Shown here one piece after another: positions 57,072 to 64,000 of a stretch of DNA of 64,000 nucleotides. Numbering within the stretch: position 1 is the first letter of the stretch; each line of letters begins with the position of its first letter. The position numbers and the translations under genes were made by a program. The stretch lies in contig NZ_JACHNA010000001.1 in assembly GCF_014205175.1 (NCBI RefSeq), positions 682,001 through 746,000 on the forward strand. The letters run 5' to 3'. Below the pieces are notes generated by a model, which saw only the letters and a program-made list of their open reading frames with translations, ran no database searches and was not told the DNA's origin. This DNA is from Micrococcus cohnii. GTDB taxonomy: Bacteria > Actinomycetota > Actinomycetes > Actinomycetales > Micrococcaceae.

Positions 57072-57413
57072 ATGAGCCACACCACCGATCACGGCGCCCA
57101 CGCCACCACGACCGAGCACGGCCACCGCCACAGCGCCGATGGCGGGGTCACCATCACCGAGGATGGCCGCGTCCTCAACGACCCGACGCACGCCGTCGCG
57201 CCGGATCACGGCAACACGCCCGGCGCGTGGGCCATGGCGGGCCTGGTCGTGCTCGGCGTCGTGGTCGGCGCGCTGGCCCTGTTCCTCGATCTGGGCATGT
57301 TCGTGGTGTGGATCGGTGTCGCTCTGATCGGCCTGGGCGCCCTGGTCGGCATCGTGACGGCCGGCAAGGGCAAGACGACGCACGACGCACACGCCCGGTC
57401 CCGTACACACTGA
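57072..57413 (+). CDS. Small HGxxPAAW-type membrane protein
   Basis: This 113-residue protein has a His-rich N-terminus, the motif [13 protein letters not shown] (the family's HGxxPAAW with Gly) and two transmembrane helices. Such proteins (DUF6704-like) are regular members of actinobacterial trp operons, always of unknown function. The ATG at 57072 has GGAG nine bases upstream; an ATG at 57039 would add eleven residues. trpC follows within 10 bp. Confidence 0.82.
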   Translation: MSHTTDHGAHATTTEHGHRHSADGGVTITEDGRVLNDPTHAVAPDHGNTPGAWAMAGLVVLGVVVGALALFLDLGMFVVWIGVALIGLGALVGIVTAGKGKTTHDAHARSRTH

Positions 57414-57421
57414 GCCGTGCC

Positions 57422-58228
57422 GTGAGCGTGCTGGAGGAGATCATCGCCGGGGTCCGTGAGGACCTCGACGCCCGGCGCGCCCGTGTGCCTGACGCGCAGA
57501 TCGTCCGCCGCGCCGAGCAGGCCCCTGCGGCCCGCGATGCGCTGGCCGCCCTGCAGGGCGGACGCGACGATGTCGCGGGTGTGCGCGTGATCGCCGAGAT
57601 CAAACGCTCGAGCCCGTCCCAGGGCGAGCTGGCCGGGATCTCGGACCCTGCCGCCCTCGCTCGCGAGTACGAGCGGGCCGGGGCGAGCGTGGTCTCCGTT
57701 CTGACCGAGTCGCGCCGTTTCAACGGGAGCCTCGAGGACCTCGACGCGGTGCGCGCTGCGGTCGACACGCCGCTGCTGCGCAAGGACTTCATCGTCGAGG
57801 AGTACCAGGTGCATGAGGCGCGTGCCCACGGTGCCGACCTCATCTTGCTTATCGTCGCCGCCATGGACGACGCTCGGCTGCGGGGACTGCTGCACCTGAC
57901 CGAGTCGCTGGGCATGCACGCGCTCGTGGAGGCGCACACGCCCGATCAGATCGACCGGGCCGTCGCCGCCGGTGCGCAGATCATCGGTGTGAACGTGCGC
58001 AATCTGAAGACCCTCGACGTCGATCCGGATCGGTATGAGGCGCTCGCGGCGCATCTGCCCGACGACGTCGTGCGCGTCGCCGAGTCCGGGGTGCAGTCGG
58101 CCGCCCAGGTGCGGCAGTACGCCCGGGCCGGCGCCGACGCGGTCCTGATCGGAGAGGCGCTGGTCCGCCACGCGGATCCCGCTGAGACACTGCGCGGGTT
58201 CCGCATCGCCTCTCGCCGCAGCGGCTGA
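57422..58228 (+). CDS. trpC: Indole-3-glycerol phosphate synthase
   Basis: This 268-residue TIM barrel converts CdRP to indole-glycerol phosphate. [13 protein letters not shown] (catalytic Lys), [43 protein letters not shown] and SGVQSAAQV are all present. The start is GTG at 57422; the open frame upstream belongs to the neighbouring gene's region and is not family-like. Confidence 0.95.
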   Translation: MSVLEEIIAGVREDLDARRARVPDAQIVRRAEQAPAARDALAALQGGRDDVAGVRVIAEIKRSSPSQGELAGISDPAALAREYERAGASVVSVLTESRRFNGSLEDLDAVRAAVDTPLLRKDFIVEEYQVHEARAHGADLILLIVAAMDDARLRGLLHLTESLGMHALVEAHTPDQIDRAVAAGAQIIGVNVRNLKTLDVDPDRYEALAAHLPDDVVRVAESGVQSAAQVRQYARAGADAVLIGEALVRHADPAETLRGFRIASRRSG

Positions 58229-58313
58229 CACCGAGCCCCGGGCACGGCGAGATCGAGACCCGGCCGACGCCGACGGGCCGCTTCATCCCAGACCACGGAA
58301 GGGTGCACGACGC

Positions 58314-59618
58314 ATGACGCACAGACGCCACGATCAGGGCGGGGACACCCCGGCCCCGCACGGGCCGTACTTCGGCCGCTTCGGGGGACGATGGATGCCC
58401 GAGTCGCTCATGCCGGCCCTCACCGAGGTGGCCGAGTCCTATGAGCAGGCCCGTCAGGACCCCGAGTTCGTCGCGCAGCTGCGCGGCCTGCTCGCGGACT
58501 ACGTGCACCGGCCGTCGCTGCTCACCGAGGCGTCACGGTTCGCCGCGGACCTGCCCGGGGTGCGGATTTTCCTCAAGCGCGAGGACCTCAACCACACCGG
58601 TTCCCACAAGATCAACAACGTCATCGGGCAGGCACTGCTCGCCCGTCGCATGGGCAAGCGGCGACTGATCGCCGAGACCGGTGCCGGACAGCACGGGGTC
58701 GCCACCGCGACGGCCGCCGCCCTGTTCGGCATGGACTGCACTGTGTACATGGGGCAGAAGGACACCGAGCGTCAGGCGCTCAACGTGGCACGCATGCAGA
58801 TGCTCGGCGCCGAAGTCGTGCCCGTGACCGCCGGTTCCCGGACGCTGAAGGACGCCGTCAACGAGGCCCTGCGCGACTGGGTCGCCACGGTCGACCATAC
58901 GCACTACTTGTTGGGCACGGTGACCGGCCCGCACCCGTTCCCGCTGATGGTCCGGGACTTCCACGCCGTGATCGGCGAGGAGACGCGCGCGCAGATCCTC
59001 GAGCAGACCGGCCGGCTGCCCGACGCGCTGGCCGCCTGCGTGGGCGGCGGCTCGAACGCCATCGGCCTGTTCCACGCCTTCGTCGAGGACGCGGAGGTCG
59101 GCCTGTATGGATTCGAGGCCGGCGGCGAGGGGCTCGAGACGGGCCGCCACGCGGCCGCCATCACCCTGGGCCGCACGGGTGTGCTCCACGGTGCCCGCAC
59201 GTTCCTGATGCAGGACGAGGACGGCCAGACGATCGACTCGCATTCGATCTCCGCGGGACTTGACTACCCGGCCGTCGGTCCCGAGCACGCGCACCTGAAG
59301 GACATCGGTCGTGCCGAGTACGAGCCGGTCACTGACCGCGAGTGCATGGACGCCTTCCTGCACCTGGCGCGCACGGAGGGCATTCTGCCGGCCATCGAGT
59401 CCGCTCACGCGCTGGCCGGCGCCCGACGGCTGGCCCGCCGCTGGATCGACGCGGGCGAGGTCGGCGCACACACCGCCGCCGGTCACGAGCGCATCGTCGT
59501 CGTGAGCCTGTCGGGCCGCGGGGACAAGGACGTGGCGACCGCCGCCGAGTGGTTCGGCTTCGGTGACACCAAGGGGAACGAACATCCGTCCGCTGATCGC
59601 TCGGAGGAGGACGCATGA
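58314..59618 (+). CDS. trpB: Tryptophan synthase beta subunit
   Basis: This 434-residue PLP enzyme condenses indole with serine. The PLP lysine is in HTGSHKINN (K99). [27 protein letters not shown] (phosphate loop) and SLSGRGDKD follow. It overlaps trpA by four bases (ATGA), so the two are made together. Confidence 0.97.
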   Translation: MTHRRHDQGGDTPAPHGPYFGRFGGRWMPESLMPALTEVAESYEQARQDPEFVAQLRGLLADYVHRPSLLTEASRFAADLPGVRIFLKREDLNHTGSHKINNVIGQALLARRMGKRRLIAETGAGQHGVATATAAALFGMDCTVYMGQKDTERQALNVARMQMLGAEVVPVTAGSRTLKDAVNEALRDWVATVDHTHYLLGTVTGPHPFPLMVRDFHAVIGEETRAQILEQTGRLPDALAACVGGGSNAIGLFHAFVEDAEVGLYGFEAGGEGLETGRHAAAITLGRTGVLHGARTFLMQDEDGQTIDSHSISAGLDYPAVGPEHAHLKDIGRAEYEPVTDRECMDAFLHLARTEGILPAIESAHALAGARRLARRWIDAGEVGAHTAAGHERIVVVSLSGRGDKDVATAAEWFGFGDTKGNEHPSADRSEEDA

Positions 59619-60433
59619 CCGGCACGCTGCCGAAGGGACCCGTGCGCAGTCGCACGGCCGAGGCGATCGAGGCGGCGCGTGCCGCCGGGCGCACTGCGCT
59701 GGTGGGCTACCTTCCCGCCGGCTACCCGGACACGCAGACCTCGATTGAGGCGGCCGTCGCGCTCGGACGTCACGGTGCCGACGTCATCGAGCTCGGCCTG
59801 CCCTACTCCGACCCCGTCATGGACGGGCCGGTCATCCAGCGGGCCACCACCGCCGCCCTGGCGAACGGCTTCCGCACGCGGGAGATCTTCCGCGTCGTGT
59901 CCGAGGTGAGCGCACGCACCGACGCCCCGGTGCTCGTGATGACCTACTGGAATCTCGTGGACCGCATGGGCGTCGACGAGTTCTGCGCGCGCCTGGCAGA
60001 GGCCGGGGGAGCCGGGCTGATCACGCCGGACCTGGTGCCCGAGGAAGCCGGGGAGTGGATCGCGGCTGCCGATCGGCATGGCCTGGACCGGGTGTTTCTC
60101 TCCGCGCCGTCCTCGCCGCCCGAGCGTGTGGCCCGCACGGCCTCGCTGTGCCGCGGGTTCCTGTACGCGGTGTCCGTCATGGGTGTCACCGGCGAACGTG
60201 AGGACGTGTCCGCGGCCGCCCAGGCCGTCGTCGAGCAGGCCCGTCGCGCAGGCGCCGAGAATGTCTGCGTGGGTCTGGGCGTCTCGCGTGCGGAGCATGT
60301 GGCCGAGATCGGCCGCTATGCCGACGGGGCGATCGTCGGCACCGCCCTGGTGCGCGCCGTGAGCGAGGGCGGCGTCGAGGCCGTCGCCTCGCTGGCTGCC
60401 GAACTCGCCCGCGGCACGCGACGCAAGGCCTGA
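59615..60433 (+). CDS. trpA: Tryptophan synthase alpha subunit
   Basis: This 272-residue TIM barrel cleaves indole-glycerol phosphate and channels indole to Trp[22 protein letters not shown] carries the catalytic Glu and Asp residues; [12 protein letters not shown] and GVSRAEHV form the phosphate site. It is coupled to trpB. Confidence 0.96.
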   Translation: MTGTLPKGPVRSRTAEAIEAARAAGRTALVGYLPAGYPDTQTSIEAAVALGRHGADVIELGLPYSDPVMDGPVIQRATTAALANGFRTREIFRVVSEVSARTDAPVLVMTYWNLVDRMGVDEFCARLAEAGGAGLITPDLVPEEAGEWIAAADRHGLDRVFLSAPSSPPERVARTASLCRGFLYAVSVMGVTGEREDVSAAAQAVVEQARRAGAENVCVGLGVSRAEHVAEIGRYADGAIVGTALVRAVSEGGVEAVASLAAELARGTRRKA

Positions 60434-60484
60434 TCGGCACCGGCCCGCGCAGAGAACCCGCACTGATCGAGGAATGAGGACCCG

Positions 60485-61399
60485 ATGACTTCCGCCGCAC
60501 CTCTGTTGGCCATCCCGTCGCCGGACTGGAGCGGGTTCGAGATCGGACCGCTGACGATCCACGCCTACGCGCTGTGCATCATCGCGGGCATCGTCGCGGC
60601 CCTGTGGCTGGGCGAACGCCGATGGGCGGATCGAGGCGGGCCCGAGGGGCGGGTCCTCGACATCGCGATCTGGGCCATCCCCTTCGGCTTCGTCGGCGGG
60701 CGGCTCTACCACGTGTTCTCGTCGCCGGAGCGCTACTTCGGTCCGAATTACGACGGCACGGGCGATCCGGTGCAGATTCTCTACGTGTGGAACGGTGGAC
60801 TCGGGATCTGGGGCGCGATCGCGCTGGGCGCCGTCGGGGCGTGGTTCGGCGCGCGGCGCTACGGACTGCGACTGTCGGCGTTCGGCGACGCCGTCGCGCC
60901 CGGCATCCTGCTGGCCCAGGCCGTCGGCCGCTGGGGGAACTACTTCAACCAGGAGCTCTTCGGCTCTCCGACCGACCTGCCGTGGGGGCTCGAGGTCGAC
61001 GCGACGCACCCGAACTTCCCGGTCGACGCGGCAGCGGGCACCCTCTTCCACCCCACCTTCCTGTATGAGTGCCTGTGGAATCTGTTCGGCGTGGTGGTGC
61101 TGCTGGCGCTGGACCGCGTCCTGCGTCTGCGCCGCGGCGCCATGGTGTGGGCCTATGTCGCGTGGTACACCCTCGGACGCACGTGGATCGAGATGATGCG
61201 CATCGACGATGCCTCGATGATCACGCTGTTCGGAGTCACCCAGCGCCTGAACGTGTGGACGTCACTGCTGCTTCTGGTCGTCTCGATCATCGCGTTCACC
61301 GTCGTGCGGCGCCGCTGCCGGGGCCTGGACCGCGCGGAGCAGGACACCGTGTGGCGGGCGGGCCACGTGCCCGAGCAGGACGTGACCGAGCGCGCCTGA
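60485..61399 (+). CDS. lgt: Prolipoprotein diacylglyceryl transferase
   Basis: This 304-residue membrane enzyme adds diacylglycerol to the lipobox cysteine of prolipoproteins. The signature GRWGNYFNQELFG is intact, with HAYALCIIAGI and GGRLYHVFSSPERY earlier. It would modify the lipoproteins found in this window (at 9186, 11893 and 18162). The position after trpA is standard in actinobacteria. Confidence 0.95.
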   Translation: MTSAAPLLAIPSPDWSGFEIGPLTIHAYALCIIAGIVAALWLGERRWADRGGPEGRVLDIAIWAIPFGFVGGRLYHVFSSPERYFGPNYDGTGDPVQILYVWNGGLGIWGAIALGAVGAWFGARRYGLRLSAFGDAVAPGILLAQAVGRWGNYFNQELFGSPTDLPWGLEVDATHPNFPVDAAAGTLFHPTFLYECLWNLFGVVVLLALDRVLRLRRGAMVWAYVAWYTLGRTWIEMMRIDDASMITLFGVTQRLNVWTSLLLLVVSIIAFTVVRRRCRGLDRAEQDTVWRAGHVPEQDVTERA

Positions 61400-61450
61400 A
61401 GGATCCGACGGCACGGTTGTCCGCGTCTCGGCCGGCAAGCCGGCACTCGC

Positions 61451-61456
61451 TAGTGT
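61451..61456 (+). promoter_or_regulatory. Candidate leaderless -10 of pyk
   Basis: TAGTGT ends seven bases before the pyk ATG, the same arrangement as at 38019 and 9007. A GGGAG also precedes the ATG, too close to act as a good ribosome-binding site. Confidence 0.35.
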
Positions 61457-61463
61457 GGGAGCC

Positions 61464-62948
61464 ATGCGACACGCGAAGATCATCGCCACCTTCGGTCCGG
61501 CCACCGACTCCGACGACGTCACTCGCTCGCTCATCGAGTCCGGCATCGACGTCGCCCGGCTCAACATGAGCCACGGGGAACACGCCCAGCACGAGGTCAC
61601 CTATGAGCGGGTCCGCCGGCTGAGCGTCGAGGTGGCCCGGCCCGTGGCGATCTTCGCGGATCTGCAGGGCCCGAAGATTCGCCTGGGCCGGTTCGAGGAC
61701 GGCCCCCACGAGCTCGCGACGGGGGACCGATTCACCGTCACCGTGCGCGAGGTGCCTGGCACGCGGGAGATCTGCTCGACGACGTACGCCGGTCTGGTCG
61801 GTGACGTCCGGCCCGGTGACGAACTGCTCGTCGACGACGGCAAGGTGCGGCTGCGTGCCGTGGAGGTGACGGACACCGACGTCGTCACCGAGGTGGAGGT
61901 CGCCGGAACGGTGTCCGACAACAAGGGCATCAACCTGCCCGGAGTCGCGGTGAACGTCCCCGCCCTGTCGGAGAAGGACGAGAACGACCTGCGCTGGGCT
62001 CTGCGCACCGGCGTCGACATGATCGCGTTGTCCTTCGTCCGCGACGCCGACGACATCACCCGTGTCCACGAGATCATGGATGAGGAGGGTCGCCGGGTCC
62101 CGGTGATCGCGAAGATCGAGAAGCCGCAGGCCGTCAGGAACCTCGAGGCGATCGTCGACGCATTCGACGCGGTCATGGTGGCCCGCGGAGACCTGGGCGT
62201 CGAGCTGCCGCTCGAAGAGGTGCCCGTCGTGCAGAAGCGCGCGATCGAGCTCGCCCGGCGCTGGGCGAAGCCGATCATCGTCGCCACCCAGGTGCTCGAA
62301 TCCATGATCGAGAACCCGCGGCCGACCCGGGCCGAGGCCTCCGACTGCGCGAACGCGGTGCTCGACGGCGCTGACGCCGTGATGCTCTCCGGTGAGACCT
62401 CCGTGGGGGCCCACCCGGTCGAGACCGTGCGCACCATGGCGCGCATCATCGAGTCGACGGAGACGCACGGGCTCGAGCGGATCGACCCGCTCACCGCCAG
62501 GCCGCGCACGCGTGGGGGAGCGATCACCCGCGCGGCGGTGAACATCGCCGATCAGCTCGAGATCCCCTTCTTGGCGACGTTCACGCAGTCCGGCGACTCG
62601 GCACGCCGTCTGTCCCGGCTGCGCCCGAGCCAGCCGATCTACGCCTTCACGCACGTCGAACACACGCACAACATTCTGTGCCTGTCATGGGGCATCTACC
62701 CGAAGATGGTCCCGTTCCAGGACTCGACCGACAAGATGACGGCCCAGGTCGATCTCTCGCTGCTGCGCGAGAAGATCGCCGTCGAGGGGGACCTGGTCGT
62801 GATCGCCGCGGGCTCGCCTCCCGGCAAGGCCGGCTCAACGAACACGCTGCGTGTCCACAAGGTGGGCGATCCGCTCGACTCCGGCGGCCGCGTCGAGGAC
62901 GTGCAGCGTGAACAGGTCGGCTTCTGGGAGCCCGAGGCGGAGAACTGA
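61464..62948 (+). CDS. pyk: Pyruvate kinase
   Basis: This 494-residue glycolytic enzyme makes pyruvate and ATP from phosphoenolpyruvate. KIIATFGPATDS, DVARLNMSHG, VPVIAKIEKPQAVRNLEAI (active Lys), MVARGDLGVELP (Asp for magnesium) and DAVMLSGETSVGAHP are all present. The C-terminal allosteric domain is complete. The ATG at 61464 was chosen over an upstream GTG. Confidence 0.96.
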   Translation: MRHAKIIATFGPATDSDDVTRSLIESGIDVARLNMSHGEHAQHEVTYERVRRLSVEVARPVAIFADLQGPKIRLGRFEDGPHELATGDRFTVTVREVPGTREICSTTYAGLVGDVRPGDELLVDDGKVRLRAVEVTDTDVVTEVEVAGTVSDNKGINLPGVAVNVPALSEKDENDLRWALRTGVDMIALSFVRDADDITRVHEIMDEEGRRVPVIAKIEKPQAVRNLEAIVDAFDAVMVARGDLGVELPLEEVPVVQKRAIELARRWAKPIIVATQVLESMIENPRPTRAEASDCANAVLDGADAVMLSGETSVGAHPVETVRTMARIIESTETHGLERIDPLTARPRTRGGAITRAAVNIADQLEIPFLATFTQSGDSARRLSRLRPSQPIYAFTHVEHTHNILCLSWGIYPKMVPFQDSTDKMTAQVDLSLLREKIAVEGDLVVIAAGSPPGKAGSTNTLRVHKVGDPLDSGGRVEDVQREQVGFWEPEAEN

Positions 62949-62982
62949 GCCGCGGGGCCGGCGGCGCGCCGCGGCCGGTGAC

Positions 62983-63621
62983 TCAGCTGAGCTGGTCGAC
63001 GACGGTCTGAGCGACCTCACGCATCGTCAGCCGCCGGTCCATGGAGGTCTTCTGGATCCACCGGAACGCCTCGGGCTCGGTGAGCTGCATGTTCTCCTGC
63101 AGCAACGACTTCGCCCGTTCCACCAGCTTGCGGGTGGCGAACTGTTCGCTGAGGTCCTGCACCTCGGCCTCGAGGCCGCGCAGCTGCTCATAGCGCGCCA
63201 CCGCCACCTCGATCGCCGGCACGAGGTCCGCCTCGGTGAACGGCTTGACGACGTACGCCATCGCCCCCGCTTCGCGCGCCCGCTCGACGAGCTCACGCTG
63301 CGAGAACGCCGTGAGCATCACGACGGGAGTGAGGCGGTCCGCAGCGATCTGCTCGGCTGCGGACAGCCCGTCCATCACGGGCATCTTGACGTCCATGACC
63401 ACCACGTCCGGTTCGTGCTCCCGCACGGCGGCGACGGCTGCCTGGCCGTCGCCCACCTCGGCCACGACCTCGTAGCCGGCGTGCGAGAGGGACTCGACGA
63501 TGTCCAGGCGGATCAGGGCCTCGTCCTCCGCGACGACGGCGCGCAGTCGGGCCTGCGAGGCCAGTGTCCCGGTCTGATCCGGGGCCTCGTCGGCGGTCGG
63601 GGTGCTGGGGGAGGTCGTCAT
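62983..63621 (-). CDS. pdtaR: ANTAR-domain response regulator (PdtaR type)
   Basis: This 212-residue response regulator has a receiver domain (about 25-145) with the phosphoacceptor D77 in VVVMDVKMP, T104 and K126, then a coiled linker and an ANTAR RNA-binding domain (150-212, ATRKLVERAKSLLQENMQLTEPEAFRWIQKTSMDRRLTMREVAQTVV). PdtaR is phosphorylated by the sensor PdtaS and acts as an antiterminator. It lies convergent to pyk, in the same neighbourhood as Rv1626 in mycobacteria. GAGGACG precedes the ATG. Confidence 0.93.
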   Translation of the reverse strand: MTTSPSTPTADEAPDQTGTLASQARLRAVVAEDEALIRLDIVESLSHAGYEVVAEVGDGQAAVAAVREHEPDVVVMDVKMPVMDGLSAAEQIAADRLTPVVMLTAFSQRELVERAREAGAMAYVVKPFTEADLVPAIEVAVARYEQLRGLEAEVQDLSEQFATRKLVERAKSLLQENMQLTEPEAFRWIQKTSMDRRLTMREVAQTVVDQLS

Positions 63622-63746
63622 CGTCCTCGCTCTCGTCGCAGATGGTGGGCGCCGCGCCGAACAGCCGGTTTCGGCGCACGTACCCCAGACTACTGAACCC
63701 CTGCACTGCTGATAGGGTCGTCCCCGATCATCGTTACTGTGGTCAC

Positions 63747-63828
63747 GCCCGAATGGTGGAATCGGTAGACACGCCGCACTCAAAATGCGGTACCGCGAGG
63801 TGTGTGGGTTCGAGTCCCACTTCGGGCA
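63747..63828 (+). tRNA. tRNA-Leu (CAA)
   Basis: The sequence folds as an 82-nt class II tRNA with acceptor GCCCGAA/TTCGGGC, anticodon loop CTCAAAA (anticodon CAA), a variable arm and T-loop GTTCGAGT. CCA is not encoded. Confidence 0.95.
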
Positions 63829-63940
63829 CTGCGAGTCGGGTCTGATGGTCCGACGATGGCCGGTGCGGCTCTCGTGCCGCGCAGTCGTCTCGGCCACAGG
63901 CTCGACGCACCCGCCCGATCCGCCCGGAGAGGAGACGCGC

Positions 63941-64000
63941 ATGCACACTCTCGCCGCCCGCGAGACGAGCCTCTGCGCGCTCAGCTGCGACATCACCGCG
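63941..64000 (+). CDS. Start of an unidentified gene, cut by the window edge
   Basis: An ATG at 63941 follows AGAGGAGA at an ideal six-base distance, and the frame stays open for the 20 codons visible (MHTLAARETSLCALSCDITA). I do not recognise the protein from so little sequence. Confidence 0.5.
   Translation, partial: MHTLAARETSLCALSCDITA

Overview
The window looks like a chromosomal segment of a high-GC actinobacterium, most likely a member of the Micrococcales close to the Micrococcaceae. The supporting signs are very high GC with GTG/TTG starts and strong GC-hairpin terminators, a mycothiol-dependent formaldehyde/nitrosothiol dehydrogenase (mscR) paired with its metallo-hydrolase, a class Ib ribonucleotide reductase preceded by NrdR-like boxes, a TTCGAAC-type LexA box before dnaE2, and actinobacterial gene orders (thrS-HIT-pgsA; trpE-trpC-trpB-trpA-lgt-pyk-pdtaR). 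I see no insertion sequence, prophage or CRISPR array. Nearly all of the DNA is coding, and most of the long open frames antisense to the genes are GC artefacts.

Layout. 1-9.0 kb: aquaporin (cut by the window edge), an NlpC/P60 cell-wall hydrolase, a zinc alcohol dehydrogenase, a secreted protein with an unusual C-terminal sorting-like signal, a small HTH protein, gabT with a divergent LysR regulator, and an MFS transporter. 9.2-12.8 kb: a cell-surface cluster with a DUF305-like lipoprotein, a second sorting-signal protein paralogous to the one at 3.5 kb, and a lipid-anchored sortase-like protein. 13.1-17.6 kb: nrdHIE and nrdF. 17.8-20.8 kb: metQNI methionine importer behind a structured leader that resembles a SAM-clan riboswitch. 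21-26.5 kb: a thioesterase-like and a lipoate-ligase-like pair, the mscR/hydrolase pair, and an SRAP protein with an ACR3-like transporter. 26.6-29.9 kb: two exported metallophosphoesterases. 30-34 kb: a LexA-boxed mutagenesis unit (DUF6504-like protein plus DnaE2). 34-37.4 kb: thrS, HIT protein and phosphatidyltransferase. 37.4-41.7 kb: SufE, a serine/threonine-type transporter, a rhodanese sulfurtransferase and a ZapE-like ATPase. 41.7-42.1 kb: four tRNA genes (Gly, Val, Cys, Gly). 42.3-46.7 kb: a PD-(D/E)XK-like protein, fmt, rsmB and rpe. 46.7-51.5 kb: an FMN-riboswitch riboflavin operon containing a trifunctional RibE-RibB-RibA fusion. 51.5-60.4 kb: histidine genes (hisE, hisG, hisF, hisI) and tryptophan genes (trpE, trpC, trpB, trpA) with two small membrane proteins. 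60.5-64 kb: lgt, pyk, pdtaR, tRNA-Leu and the start of one more gene.

How parts connect. Lgt (60.5 kb) would lipidate the lipoproteins predicted here, including the sortase-like protein. That protein sits directly after one of two paralogous secreted proteins that share an identical HEVPEKVETG tail motif, a transmembrane helix and a basic end. Both paralogues are preceded by 11-nt direct repeats that look like actinobacterial PHO boxes. This small set (two VETG-tail proteins plus a sortase-like lipoprotein in which the catalytic arginine position is alanine) is the best candidate for an undescribed system in the window. The other notable items are the triple riboflavin fusion, the non-canonical SAM-like leader, and the split nrdHIE/nrdF arrangement.
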